DNA of 64,000 bases from an uncultured Burkholderiales bacterium. GTDB lineage: Bacteria > Pseudomonadota > Gammaproteobacteria > Burkholderiales > Burkholderiaceae_C. Every line of letters starts with the position of its first letter. The stretch's first letter is position 1. The notes below the pieces were generated by a model. It was not told where the DNA came from. It did no database searches and was given only the letters and a program-made list of their open reading frames with translations. Shown here piece by piece: positions 33,616 through 42,118 of this stretch. The DNA is taken from assembly GCA_903880855.1 (NCBI GenBank), contig CAIRQX010000114.1:1-64000 (forward strand), in the 5' to 3' direction. Made by a program: the position numbers and the translations under genes.

Positions 33616-34632
33616 TTATTTTTTGCCTGGTAACAAGTCTTGGCTAATGACATCTGCAACTTTGATGTCGCGTTGAATCAAACCAAATGCTTTGTAGGCA
33701 TTGGCACCCTTTTGAATGACGTTCATATCAAAAGCACCTAAGCCTTTTTGTTGGGTCACGGGTGAAACGCTGGTGGCATTGCGTAACTTAATTACTTCTA
33801 AATTAGCGGCTTCGTTTTGGCCATCAAGCGCAAATTTCACAGCCAACTTGGCTGCTTCTTGGGGTGAGCGCATCATCCATTCAGCGCTGTCTCGGTAGGC
33901 TTGTAAAAACCGCTTCAATACGTCTTTCTTTTGTTGGTAAGTTTCTTCTCGCACAACAAAGAAATCGCTGGAGATATTCACATAATTTTTAACTTCCATC
34001 ACGTTCACATCACCCAGACCTTTTTGCTTTCCAACCAGAAGACCTGTATCGGTAGCGGCTGTGGCATCTACTTGGCCTTGCATGAGGGGTAAAAAGTTCA
34101 ATAACCCAGTCACAACGATGGTGACGTCGGCCTCGGTCAAACCTGCTTGGTGCAGCAAAATTTGCAGGTTTTGCCTTGTCCCACTGGCCAAGCTATAAAC
34201 GCCAATGCGCTTGCCTTTGAGGTCCGATGGTTTGGTGATGTTTTGAGATTTAAGCGATACCAAATTAAAAATATTTTGTGGGTATATATCGTAAATAGCC
34301 CTTAATTTCTCACCTTTGTCGATAGCTGTAAAAAAAGATGCGGGGTCCGTAAACGCTACATCGGCTTGGCCACTCAGTAAATTGCGTATCGCGTCTGCAC
34401 CACCTGCGCCAGGAATAATCGCCATCTCAATACCTCTGGATTTGAAGAAGCCTTTGTCTTCTTCGACCAATAAATTGGTAATTTCAGTGATGGGTTTGCC
34501 CCAACTGGCGATGACAACTTTGTCGAGCTTTGCAGGTGTTTGGGCATAGCCTGTCGCTGTAATCAGTAAACCCAAAACACAGGTGATGGTGCCAGCGATA
34601 GTTAATCGGAAACTGTGAAACGCGCAAGACAT
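33616..34632 (-). CDS. NMT1/THI5-like ABC substrate-binding protein (ThiY type)
   Basis: This is a periplasmic receptor of 338 residues (start MSCAFHSFR; the TTG at 34656 is less likely). A hydrophobic signal segment ends near GYAQT. The body has the NMT1/THI5 pattern: VIASWGKPITEITNLLVEEDKGFF, GGADAIRNLLSGQADVAFTDP and GKRIGVYSLASGTRQNLQ. ThiY-type receptors of this family bind thiamine pyrimidines such as HMP or formyl-aminopyrimidine. Position behind a TPP riboswitch supports a pyrimidine ligand over the alternative taurine/nitrate-like ligands of related proteins. Confidence 0.85.
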   Translation of the reverse strand: MSCAFHSFRLTIAGTITCVLGLLITATGYAQTPAKLDKVVIASWGKPITEITNLLVEEDKGFFKSRGIEMAIIPGAGGADAIRNLLSGQADVAFTDPASFFTAIDKGEKLRAIYDIYPQNIFNLVSLKSQNITKPSDLKGKRIGVYSLASGTRQNLQILLHQAGLTEADVTIVVTGLLNFLPLMQGQVDATAATDTGLLVGKQKGLGDVNVMEVKNYVNISSDFFVVREETYQQKKDVLKRFLQAYRDSAEWMMRSPQEAAKLAVKFALDGQNEAANLEVIKLRNATSVSPVTQQKGLGAFDMNVIQKGANAYKAFGLIQRDIKVADVISQDLLPGKK

Positions 34633-34659
34633 GTGGAAACTTTCTGGAAGAATCAAAAA

Positions 34660-35403
34660 TTAAGATTGCAAAAATCGACGTTCAAATGTTTGAAACATCC
34701 AATAACTTGAGATGCCGAGGAAGGTGATGACTACTAAGACAGCAAACATCAAAGGCGTGTCCATAGATCCTTGCGCAGCGATGATCAATGCGCCAAGTCC
34801 TTTGCTGGACCCAATGAACTCACCCACAACAGCACCTACCCATGCCAGCACCAAAGCGACCCGAAAGCCCGCCAATATATTAGGCATACCCGAGGGAATT
34901 TTTAAGCGCCACAGCGTTTGCCACCTATTTGCACGCAGCATTTTGAAAAGTTCTAATTTTTGTGAATCCACTTGTTGCATGCTGGTCACTGTGTTTTCAA
35001 GCAATGGAAAAAAACAAATTAACGCAGTCATGACAACGGTGGGTAGTACGCCAAAGCCAAACCAGACAATGAACAAAGGAGCAAGTGCCAATTTGGGTAT
35101 GACTTGGCTCAAGACAACATAGGGCATGAGGAGAGAACGTAAATGCTTCGATTCACCTAAAACAATGCCGCCAACGCACCCCATTAACCCACCCAGCAGA
35201 ATCCCCCAAAAAACTTCTACCAGTGTTTGCCAAATATGCGGCCACAGGTAACCATTTACTAAGCCCTTCCATAAAACATCTGCAATTCGCGAAGGGGCTG
35301 GCATGACCAACTCTGAGGTGCCAAGTGTGCGTACCAAAACTTCCCAAGTTGTTAAGAAAACTACACCTACCAAGAATGTCCAGAAATAAGACTTTGATTT
35401 CAT
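34660..35403 (-). CDS. ABC transporter permease (ThiX type)
   Basis: This is an inner-membrane permease of 247 residues with about six helices, of the BPD_transp_1 type. The EAA-like loop is ENTVTSMQQVDSQKLELFKMLRANRWQTLWRLKIP, followed by GFRVALVLAWVGAVVGEFIG. The start overlaps the ATPase stop by ATGA (35400-35403), and the end is 27 bases before the receptor gene. It forms the channel for the ThiY-like receptor. Confidence 0.9.
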   Translation of the reverse strand: MKSKSYFWTFLVGVVFLTTWEVLVRTLGTSELVMPAPSRIADVLWKGLVNGYLWPHIWQTLVEVFWGILLGGLMGCVGGIVLGESKHLRSLLMPYVVLSQVIPKLALAPLFIVWFGFGVLPTVVMTALICFFPLLENTVTSMQQVDSQKLELFKMLRANRWQTLWRLKIPSGMPNILAGFRVALVLAWVGAVVGEFIGSSKGLGALIIAAQGSMDTPLMFAVLVVITFLGISSYWMFQTFERRFLQS

Positions 35404-36185
35404 GCAACCACCTCCATGGCATGACGCAGTTTTGCACTGAAATGATTGAACTCTGGGCTATGGCGCATGGAGTTTTGACGCGGTTGCGGCAGGTCGATTG
35501 GGAGTGTGTGGTGAATTTTTCCTTGCGCCATCACAGAGACCTGGTTACCCAGGTAGACCGCTTCGCCAATATCGTGCGTCACAAACAAGATGGAGGTTTT
35601 GTGTTCTGCACAAATTCCCATCAGGTCATGTTGTAGTTCTTCTCGGGTTATCGCATCTAAAGAGGCAAAAGGTTCGTCCATGAACAAGATATGTGGACTG
35701 GTGATCAGCGCGCGCGCAATTGCAACGCGGCTTTGTTGTCCGCCTGATAGTTCAGTTGGTTTGCCATGGAATTTATGTGCAAGCCCCATGCGTTGCAGCA
35801 ATTCTTTGGCCTTTTGGAGGTCTGAGGCTTCAATTCTTCTATGCAATGCAATTGGCAGTAACACATTGTCTAAAACGTCTAACCACTCAAGAAGCGTTGG
35901 ACGTTGGAATACAAACCCCATATCGCTTTGCGGCGTAATTAACGGTTGGTTATTCCACACCACTTCGCCCTGCTGGGCGGAAAGTAGGCCAGCTGCTAAT
36001 TTGAGCAAGCTGGTTTTTCCGCAACCACTGCGACCTAGCAGGCAGTGGAATTCGCCCGGCGCTAAATCTAGGTTGATGTTTTGCAGTGTTTCAACACCCT
36101 CTAAGTAGGAGAACGACACATTTCGCAGACGCAAAAGATGCTGCGCCTTGGATTCAATTGGAGTCATGCTTGAATCAGAGTTCAT
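35400..36185 (-). CDS. ABC transporter ATP-binding protein (ThiZ type)
   Basis: This 261-residue ATPase has Walker A GRSGCGKT (51-58), Q-loop FVFQRPTLLEW, signature LSGGQQSRVAIARAL, Walker B ILFMDEPFASLD and the switch histidine in VTHDIGEA. It is typical of the nitrate/taurine/pyrimidine importer group. The start overlaps the LuxC-like gene end by 11 bases. An in-frame ATG six codons in (MTPIESK) is an alternative start. Confidence 0.92.
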   Translation of the reverse strand: MNSDSSMTPIESKAQHLLRLRNVSFSYLEGVETLQNINLDLAPGEFHCLLGRSGCGKTSLLKLAAGLLSAQQGEVVWNNQPLITPQSDMGFVFQRPTLLEWLDVLDNVLLPIALHRRIEASDLQKAKELLQRMGLAHKFHGKPTELSGGQQSRVAIARALITSPHILFMDEPFASLDAITREELQHDLMGICAEHKTSILFVTHDIGEAVYLGNQVSVMAQGKIHHTLPIDLPQPRQNSMRHSPEFNHFSAKLRHAMEVVA

Positions 36186-37635
36186 AGTGGGTTAACTGAT
36201 TCGCTGCAACTTCAGTCGATGTTTCAATGTCGACCATGTTTACCAAATCAGCCAGGCTGAATCGTCCATCGTGGTGCCAACCAGCAGCAGGAGAGGTCAT
36301 TTCGCCAATCGCACAAATGCGTGTGACACCAGCAAGCGCTAGTGCTTCACCTAATTGAAGCAATTTTTCTGGATCTGTTGCCAGGCCTGTTGTTTGTAAA
36401 TACGGGCGTTGGTCTTTCAACAAAGGGATTACGTCTAGCAAGGAATCAACTGCAACTACGGTGACGCATCGGTTGAGCGGACTGGGGTTGAGCGACAGAG
36501 GTGCATCGCTATAAACCACCACAAACGCATCCTGCTTATCTCCCAGCACCTGAATTCCAGAGTTTTGCAGCATGGCAAATTCATGCGATTCACGCCAACT
36601 GGCGATGTGTGAAGCCTCTTCTAGTGACAAAGAGGCCCTTGGGTATTTGTGTGCCAACGCGGCTAATTCGCTGGCAAGTGACTGAGCAAATTCTTGAGGA
36701 CTCAACTGAGCGCCACGTTCTACATAGAACATTTGTGGCGAGTAACAGCCTTGCTGTTCATACCGAGCGATATCTAACGCGGCTTGAGAAGCCACACGTT
36801 TTGCACGCACAACAGAAAGCGCCGATGTAGACACCATGCCAAAACTCAGTTTGTGACCGTGCGGTAAGAAGCGCGTGGTCACGGGTACATGGCTTTGAAT
36901 TGCCGACAGTGCGCTGTTTCCGCCGTAGGCGAGCACGATGTCTGATTGTTGGAATAAATAGCTGGCAATATCGACGTCTTCGGTCGGCCACCAAATAATG
37001 GACAGACAGTCTGCAAGTCGAGGTTCTATATCTGCCAATACTTTGGCAAAAATAGATGCGCAGATGGGCTCAGTACTCGACACCTTACCTACCGTTCCGG
37101 CTTTCACCAATAGGCTCGAGATCAAACTCCACAAAGGTAAACCAGGAACGTTTCCAGCCCAAATATGCGTGACGAGGTCTGCACCTACCGCCTTGGTCCA
37201 TCCTCCGGTAATGCGTGGCTGAAATTCATCCAGCATTTTGGGATTGCTGAAGTCCTCGGCGATAAACCGATGCAATTGCAGTGCACGAAATGTTTGCAAA
37301 TATTCGCTGAAGTTATGGCGCAACATGGTTGCGTCCATGCCCGTGGCAATGGGTAATATTGTGTCTATGCGTTTTCTATCTTCATGGTTGACGTCAAGCA
37401 ATCTGAGAATAGCTACATCGATAGCACGCACGATGTCTGACACGGCCATGGTTTTGATATGCGTTTGGACGGCACTCTTAATGTGTTGCGACAAAGCCAG
37501 TATTTGTGCAGGCGTCAAGATGGGGACTTTCACCTCCAATCGTGTATCGCCTGCTCCATATGTCAGCATGTGCCACGCAAGGTCTTTGTGCGCAATGCTT
37601 GGAACGTAGCCGGCTGTGAACTGCAAAACGGTCAT
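36175..37635 (-). CDS. LuxC-like acyl reductase in the TPP-riboswitch operon
   Basis: This 486-residue protein of the LuxC family (acyl-thioester/acyl-CoA reductase, aldehyde-dehydrogenase fold) uses NADPH to turn an activated acid into an aldehyde. It has WAGNVPGLPLWSLISSLLVK (159-178, cofactor loop), KVSSTEP, DIVLAYGG and the catalytic cysteine Cys297 in QQGCYSPQ. The start overlaps the LuxE-like stop by four bases. No luciferase (luxAB) or long-chain fatty acid gene is near; the neighbours are a ThiXYZ-like transporter and a TPP riboswitch. The acid it reduces is therefore more likely a thiamine-related compound than a fatty acid (inference). Confidence 0.85.
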   Translation of the reverse strand: MTVLQFTAGYVPSIAHKDLAWHMLTYGAGDTRLEVKVPILTPAQILALSQHIKSAVQTHIKTMAVSDIVRAIDVAILRLLDVNHEDRKRIDTILPIATGMDATMLRHNFSEYLQTFRALQLHRFIAEDFSNPKMLDEFQPRITGGWTKAVGADLVTHIWAGNVPGLPLWSLISSLLVKAGTVGKVSSTEPICASIFAKVLADIEPRLADCLSIIWWPTEDVDIASYLFQQSDIVLAYGGNSALSAIQSHVPVTTRFLPHGHKLSFGMVSTSALSVVRAKRVASQAALDIARYEQQGCYSPQMFYVERGAQLSPQEFAQSLASELAALAHKYPRASLSLEEASHIASWRESHEFAMLQNSGIQVLGDKQDAFVVVYSDAPLSLNPSPLNRCVTVVAVDSLLDVIPLLKDQRPYLQTTGLATDPEKLLQLGEALALAGVTRICAIGEMTSPAAGWHHDGRFSLADLVNMVDIETSTEVAANQLTHYEL

Positions 37636-38726
37636 ACGCGCGCCGCCTGCAGAAAATCTTCAACTGCCAAAGAGCATCCTTTTGCTTGTGCGCCCTGTGC
37701 GCGGCCCAGCAAAATAAAACCGTCGTCCGTGGCGATACCAACGTCCTCTGTCAAAAGTGTGGTGACAGAGTTGTAGTTGGCCAGGTCCGTGTGTACCAAG
37801 ATGCCACGTTCGCCCTTTGGCATGTCTTGGCCGCTTATGGGGTCGATGACTCTGGTGCGTATCCAGTGTGGTCCACGCTTGACGGAAGTTGTAGTGCTGT
37901 TACCTGCGTCATACAACTGGGTACTCAACTCAGTCATGCCGTACATATTGAAGCATTGCGAACGCGGCACGCCAAATGTGTTGGAGAGTTGGCTGTAGAA
38001 GCTATCCATTTCAATCTCACGCGATTGGCCTTTGAATCCGCCCGTATCAAACAACCAACTTGATGCGGGCAGTTTGAAATACAGCCCCGAAGCGTTCAGA
38101 GCGTCCATGGCGTGGACCATGCTGTAGCTAGCGCCAAGGAGTGCGATAGGCTCATGATTTTTTTCAGCCTGTTGCAGAGCTTGCGCGAGTCCTTCTATGT
38201 CTAAGCCGCTAGGTCCTATGAAATATTGGCTGTTGGGGGTACCAAAATGCGCGAGGGCTAATTGGAGGTAATGCGCCAACGATGAGTTAGGCATCATGTC
38301 TACCGTTGGGAAAAGAATTCCAATGCGTATTTTTGATTTTTGAGACATTAACTGCCGTTCAAAATTTAAACGCATGGATGCGTCGTAGACCCTGAGCGAC
38401 GGGTGGTAATGACGGCCTTTGACATCACCACGGGTCGTTCCGCTGGTCATGAAGACGCGGCCACATTGGCTAGTAGGTGTGCATGTCAGATCTAAGTCTT
38501 TGAATGCATTGATAGGCACGGCCGGGATGTCGTGCCAATGCGTGACAGTGCGCGGGGTTTTACCGCGCATTTGGCAAAACCGTTGGAAAGGTAAATTAAA
38601 TTGCGCTTGGTGTTTAAAAAGACGCAAAGCCATGGCATTGAAGGCGGCATCGTCTGATGCGTTCATCTGCATGAAAGCCATTACTTCGTCTTCGATCACT
38701 GACGCGTTGTTTGCCATGTTGTCCAT
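37632..38726 (-). CDS. LuxE-like acyl-protein synthetase in the TPP-riboswitch operon
   Basis: This 364-residue enzyme of the LuxE branch of the adenylate-forming family activates a carboxylate with ATP and passes it on as a thioester. Visible motifs are SGTTRG (95-100, ATP loop), FDTGGFKG (226-233), YGMTELS (262-268), TEDVGI and the C-terminal GRAQGAQAKGCSLAVEDF, whose cysteine is the likely acyl carrier as in LuxE. It is the first gene after the TPP riboswitch (66 bases between). ATG 38726 has a weak ribosome site; a second ATG at 38717 is possible. The LuxE/LuxC pair together makes a carboxylate-to-aldehyde reductase. Confidence 0.85.
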   Translation of the reverse strand: MDNMANNASVIEDEVMAFMQMNASDDAAFNAMALRLFKHQAQFNLPFQRFCQMRGKTPRTVTHWHDIPAVPINAFKDLDLTCTPTSQCGRVFMTSGTTRGDVKGRHYHPSLRVYDASMRLNFERQLMSQKSKIRIGILFPTVDMMPNSSLAHYLQLALAHFGTPNSQYFIGPSGLDIEGLAQALQQAEKNHEPIALLGASYSMVHAMDALNASGLYFKLPASSWLFDTGGFKGQSREIEMDSFYSQLSNTFGVPRSQCFNMYGMTELSTQLYDAGNSTTTSVKRGPHWIRTRVIDPISGQDMPKGERGILVHTDLANYNSVTTLLTEDVGIATDDGFILLGRAQGAQAKGCSLAVEDFLQAARV

Positions 38727-38792
38727 AACTGGAGCAGGGGGCTAACGCAGATTCGGAGAATGTGGGCGAATACCCAGTTCCGGCACTTGTAA

Positions 38793-38880
38793 CTAGCTTC
38801 CCTGCGCGAGGATTACCTCAATCAGGTTCAAAGGGACTTTCTCAGCCAGTGCCACCTTGTTGACACCAACACCCCTAGCG
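38793..38880 (-). promoter_or_regulatory. TPP (THI-box) riboswitch
   Basis: Read on minus, it starts CGCTAGGGGTGTT, has the conserved CTGAGA (complement of 38840-38845), then CCCTTTGAACCTGAT (complement of 38821-38835), GGTAAT, and ends CGCAGGGAAGCTAG. This is the complete thi-box order, with closing helix P1 (GCTAG/CTAGC type). It precedes the LuxE-like gene and should switch the six-gene operon off when thiamine pyrophosphate is plentiful. A long optional hairpin (ATGCACC/GGTGCAT) lies just 5' at 38883-38911 and may overlap the promoter. Confidence 0.95.
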
Positions 38881-38955
38881 GATGCACCCAAACTTTGAGC
38901 GCTGGTGCATTCTAAAGTATCTGCCCTCGTTGGAAATTCGTTAATCCTTTTGGAT

Positions 38956-40011
38956 TCATCTGCCTAAAGTCACGATGCGTCCACTCTGGGCACTGGACTT
39001 GATAGCCTCTAAAGTTGCTGCAATGTCTAAACTGGCAGCAGTGGTTTTAGTGATGGCTTCCGTATCTTTTTCTCTGACGACCTGGGCAAACGCTTCCGCT
39101 GCAAATCGAAATCCACTGCCGGTGACCGAGTGAATATCTTCGTAGGGAATGGTGTTGAGAATCCCCTTGCGAATGCGCATCTGACTAGGTAAGTAGTTCC
39201 ATGGGTGTTCATTGGACTCACTGGTGTGGTTCAGGTACTCGGTCTCAATCGTTCCATGTGATCCCACAATCGTTGCCCGCCTATGGGTGGCGCCATCCAT
39301 AGCGCATGACATTTGCGCCCGGCGGCCATCTGCATAAATCAAGGTGGCCATCATGGCAATATCTACGCCGCTCGATGCCCAATTGGCGTGGGCCATAACT
39401 TGTTGCGGGGCGCAACCCATGACTAGTCGAATCAAACTTAAAGGGTAACTGCCAGCATCTAGCAAAGCACCACCACCTAATTCAGGTTTCATGCGGATAT
39501 TCGTTTCAGGATTACCCACGGTAAATCCAAAACTAGCATGCACACTTCGGATGTGTCCAATGCCAGTTCCATCAGTAGCGGTGAGATGTTTGACCAAGTC
39601 ACCTGTTTGCGGTTGGAACCAGTAGGGATATGACTCAAGCAACATGACGCCATTTGCACGCGCTGCATTGAACATGCTTCTCGCTTCAGCAAGGCTCAAG
39701 GCTAATGGTTTTTCGCATAAAACATGTTTACCCGCTTGCAAAGCTTTGATAGCCCACTCAGCGTGCATGCTGTTGGGTAGGGGAATATAGATGGCATCCA
39801 GTTGAGGGTCTATCAACATGGATTCATAGTTTCCCATGGTGCGAGCAATACCAAATTGGTTAGCAAACTCTTTGGCTTTCGAAAGTTGCCTGCTGGCCAC
39901 AGCATCAATATGTACTGAAGGGCTGCCTAAAACATCCCGCACGAATTGTTTGGCGATATTGGCGCTACTTAAGATACCAATTCGTAGGCGGTTTGCGGGT
40001 TTTGTTGGCAT
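38956..40011 (-). CDS. Gfo/Idh/MocA-family oxidoreductase
   Basis: This 351-residue NAD(P)-dependent sugar or cyclitol dehydrogenase is probably cytoplasmic. Its Rossmann start is RIGILSSANIAKQF. The conserved EKPLAL motif (near residue 100) carries the catalytic lysine, and a C-terminal alpha/beta domain follows with ELGGGALLDAGSYPLSL. It lies 26 bases after the AroE-like gene. As the last gene of the 38.9-47.7 kb set it should oxidise the ring or sugar imported by the BMP-type transporter. Confidence 0.9.
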   Translation of the reverse strand: MPTKPANRLRIGILSSANIAKQFVRDVLGSPSVHIDAVASRQLSKAKEFANQFGIARTMGNYESMLIDPQLDAIYIPLPNSMHAEWAIKALQAGKHVLCEKPLALSLAEARSMFNAARANGVMLLESYPYWFQPQTGDLVKHLTATDGTGIGHIRSVHASFGFTVGNPETNIRMKPELGGGALLDAGSYPLSLIRLVMGCAPQQVMAHANWASSGVDIAMMATLIYADGRRAQMSCAMDGATHRRATIVGSHGTIETEYLNHTSESNEHPWNYLPSQMRIRKGILNTIPYEDIHSVTGSGFRFAAEAFAQVVREKDTEAITKTTAASLDIAATLEAIKSSAQSGRIVTLGR

Positions 40012-40037
40012 ATGCTTATCTCCGATTTATTTCATTA

Positions 40038-40841
40038 TTAGGATGCAAAAAAATAGTCAACGATTTTTGATATTTGCCCCAGCATCATTTCTCTGCCTCT
40101 TACAACTTCACAACCGCAGGTTTGAGCCAGCGATATTAGGGGAGTGTTCTCAGGCATGACGATGGCATCAAAAACGATCAACTCTTTTTTGAATTGTTCA
40201 ACTGCTAAGGGAAGTCGTGCGTCGCTCAGCATGCCAACTGGGGATGCATTGAGCAAGATGTCTATGCCTTCTGCATGGGGCAATCCAACTTCGACCAAAG
40301 TCTGTGGGCTGATGGTGTTCACCATCTTGGCCATACGTTCAGTGGTTTGAGGGTTGATATCAAAGAGGCGCAAAAGCTTTGGTTTTTCATACGCCAAAGC
40401 AACACAAATAGCCGATCCAGCGCCACCTAAACCTATGAGTTGTAGACGCTTGTCTTGGAGAGTGATGCCTCGTTGTTTGAAGGCTTCTACACATCCCATT
40501 CCGTCAAATATTTCGCCACTCCATGCACCGTTGCTGTGTTTTTTGAGTGCATTGATAGCGCCAATCTGTGAGGCCTGAGGACCTAAGGTTTTTGCTAGCG
40601 CAATGGCCTGGGCTTTAAAGGGAATGGTAAAAATCAAGCCATCTAAATTCTGCATGCGCATGATGTTGGGCATCACAGAGTCAAACTCGTCGCGCGCGAT
40701 ATGTATAGGTATCAGTACGGCATTGTGATGGCGCTTTTGCATTTCCCAAGTAACCATTTCGGGCGAACGAACCTGCTCAATGGGGTCACCCACAATTCCA
40801 TAAACACGGGTTTTTCCATTTACAAAATCGACTTGGTTCAT
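40038..40841 (-). CDS. shikimate dehydrogenase-like (AroE-family) protein
   Basis: This protein has 267 residues from ATG 40841. The earlier ATG at 40901 lies inside a transcription terminator and is rejected. The AroE fold is seen in GIVGDPIEQVRSPEM, FTIPFK (catalytic Lys), GAINAL, EIFDGMGC (catalytic Asp) and the nucleotide loop GLGGAGSA. The N-terminal serines of true AroE (HSLSP) are changed to QVRSP, so a quinate-like or other cyclitol substrate is more likely than shikimate. It is a probable catabolic paralogue. It clusters with a Gfo/Idh enzyme and an epimerase. Confidence 0.85.
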   Translation of the reverse strand: MNQVDFVNGKTRVYGIVGDPIEQVRSPEMVTWEMQKRHHNAVLIPIHIARDEFDSVMPNIMRMQNLDGLIFTIPFKAQAIALAKTLGPQASQIGAINALKKHSNGAWSGEIFDGMGCVEAFKQRGITLQDKRLQLIGLGGAGSAICVALAYEKPKLLRLFDINPQTTERMAKMVNTISPQTLVEVGLPHAEGIDILLNASPVGMLSDARLPLAVEQFKKELIVFDAIVMPENTPLISLAQTCGCEVVRGREMMLGQISKIVDYFFAS

Positions 40842-40888
40842 AGGAATATTTGCATATGTTTCTAACAATTTTTCCAGTATAGGTGGCG

Positions 40889-40915
40889 AAAAAAAAGCCA
40901 CCCTAGGGTGGCTTT
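40889..40915 (-). terminator. rho-independent terminator after the BMP gene
   Basis: A GCCACC-CTAG-GGTGGC hairpin (40897-40912), extended by AAA/TTT pairs, is followed on minus by eight T. It lies 25 bases after the BMP stop. Some read-through to the AroE-like gene is likely because that gene has little room for its own promoter. Confidence 0.85.
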
Positions 40916-40939
40916 ATATGAATTCAAAAGAACTATTTA

Positions 40940-42082
40940 TTACTTGCCGCCTGGCACTTTTCCATCAACGCCTTTGACGTAAAAATTGACGCCACTCAAA
41001 AACTTGTCGTCAGCAACGCTGTCCTTGCTGAGTACTTCTTTCCCGGTGTTGTCCATCAGTGGGCCTTTCCAGATGGCAAAACTTCCATCCGTCAAACCTT
41101 TTTTGATTTCCTCTACCTTGGCTTTGGTTTCAGCGGGTACATCGTCAGCAATTGAGACAATGTCAATGGCACCGTCTTTCACGCCCGACCACGTGTGTCC
41201 GCCGCCAGTCCACTTGCCCTCGAGTGCTTCGCGTGTGGCTTTGATGTAGTAGGGCGTCCAGTTGATGATGGCTGAGGCCAAATGGGCTTTAGGGCCGTAG
41301 GCTGTCATGTCAGAGTCCCATCCAAAAGCGCGTTTGCCTTTGTCTTGCGCTGTTTTGAGTACGGCAGGGGAATCCGTATTTTGGAAAAGTACGTCGGCAC
41401 CGCCGTTGATCAAACTGGTGGCGGCTTCTGTTTCTTTGGGTGGATTGAACCATTCATTGACCCACACCACTTTGGTTTTGATTTTGGGGTTGCTCGATTG
41501 CGCGCCCAATGTAAAGCTATTGATATTGCGAATAACTTCTGGAATTGGGATCGATGCCACAACACCTAATGTGTTGGTCTTGGTCATCTTGCCAGCGATC
41601 ACGCCAGCCATGTACGCACCCTCATAGGTTCGGCTGTCGTAGGTGCGCATATTGTCGGCTTGCTTGTAACCTGTAGCGTGCTCAAACTTCACGTCTTTGT
41701 TGTCCGATGCAACCTTGAGCATGGGATCCATGTAGCCAAATGTGGTGCCAAAAATAAGCTTATTGCCTTGGCCGACCATATCGCGAATCACGCGCTCTGC
41801 ATCCGCTGATTCAGGCACGTTTTCAACAAACGTAGTTTGAATTTTGTCGCCAAATTCTTTTTCTAGAGCTTTGCGTGCGTTGTCGTGGGCGAATGTCCAG
41901 CCGCCATCTCCTACAGGCCCGACATAGGTAAACGCGATTTTGAGAGGTTCAGCTTTCACTTCTGCTTTAGCGGGCTCTGCCGGTTTAGCTTCTTCTTTTT
42001 TACCGCATGCAACTAACGCGGCGGCAGTAACGGCACATACAGAGGCAGTGATGATCCAACTGCGTTTCTTGAAATCAACCAT
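40940..42082 (-). CDS. BMP-family ABC transporter substrate-binding lipoprotein
   Basis: This 380-residue receptor of the basic membrane protein/PnrA family has a lipobox (AALVAC, Cys26) and an acidic-Ala/Lys/Pro linker, so it is lipid-anchored in the periplasm. The binding domain begins LKIAFTYVGPVGDGGW and includes GTTFGYMDPML, RTYEGAYMAGVIAGKMTK and FQNTDSPAV. Known members bind nucleosides or sugars. It is encoded downstream of two permeases and an ATPase of the matching type, so the importer is complete. The gene context with an epimerase and dehydrogenases favours a sugar- or nucleoside-like ligand. Confidence 0.93.
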   Translation of the reverse strand: MVDFKKRSWIITASVCAVTAAALVACGKKEEAKPAEPAKAEVKAEPLKIAFTYVGPVGDGGWTFAHDNARKALEKEFGDKIQTTFVENVPESADAERVIRDMVGQGNKLIFGTTFGYMDPMLKVASDNKDVKFEHATGYKQADNMRTYDSRTYEGAYMAGVIAGKMTKTNTLGVVASIPIPEVIRNINSFTLGAQSSNPKIKTKVVWVNEWFNPPKETEAATSLINGGADVLFQNTDSPAVLKTAQDKGKRAFGWDSDMTAYGPKAHLASAIINWTPYYIKATREALEGKWTGGGHTWSGVKDGAIDIVSIADDVPAETKAKVEEIKKGLTDGSFAIWKGPLMDNTGKEVLSKDSVADDKFLSGVNFYVKGVDGKVPGGK

Positions 42083-42118
42083 GAAAACTCCTTAGTGAGA
42101 TGGTGAAAAAAATATTGT

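Noticed and set aside
36175-38726. Bioluminescence (lux) operon
   Set aside because: Only LuxC- and LuxE-like genes are present; luciferase genes luxA/luxB and luxD are absent, and a TPP riboswitch controls the operon.
40842-40901. Longer start for the AroE-like gene
   Set aside because: The added part overlaps the hairpin and T-run of the BMP terminator, so the ATG at 40841 is preferred.
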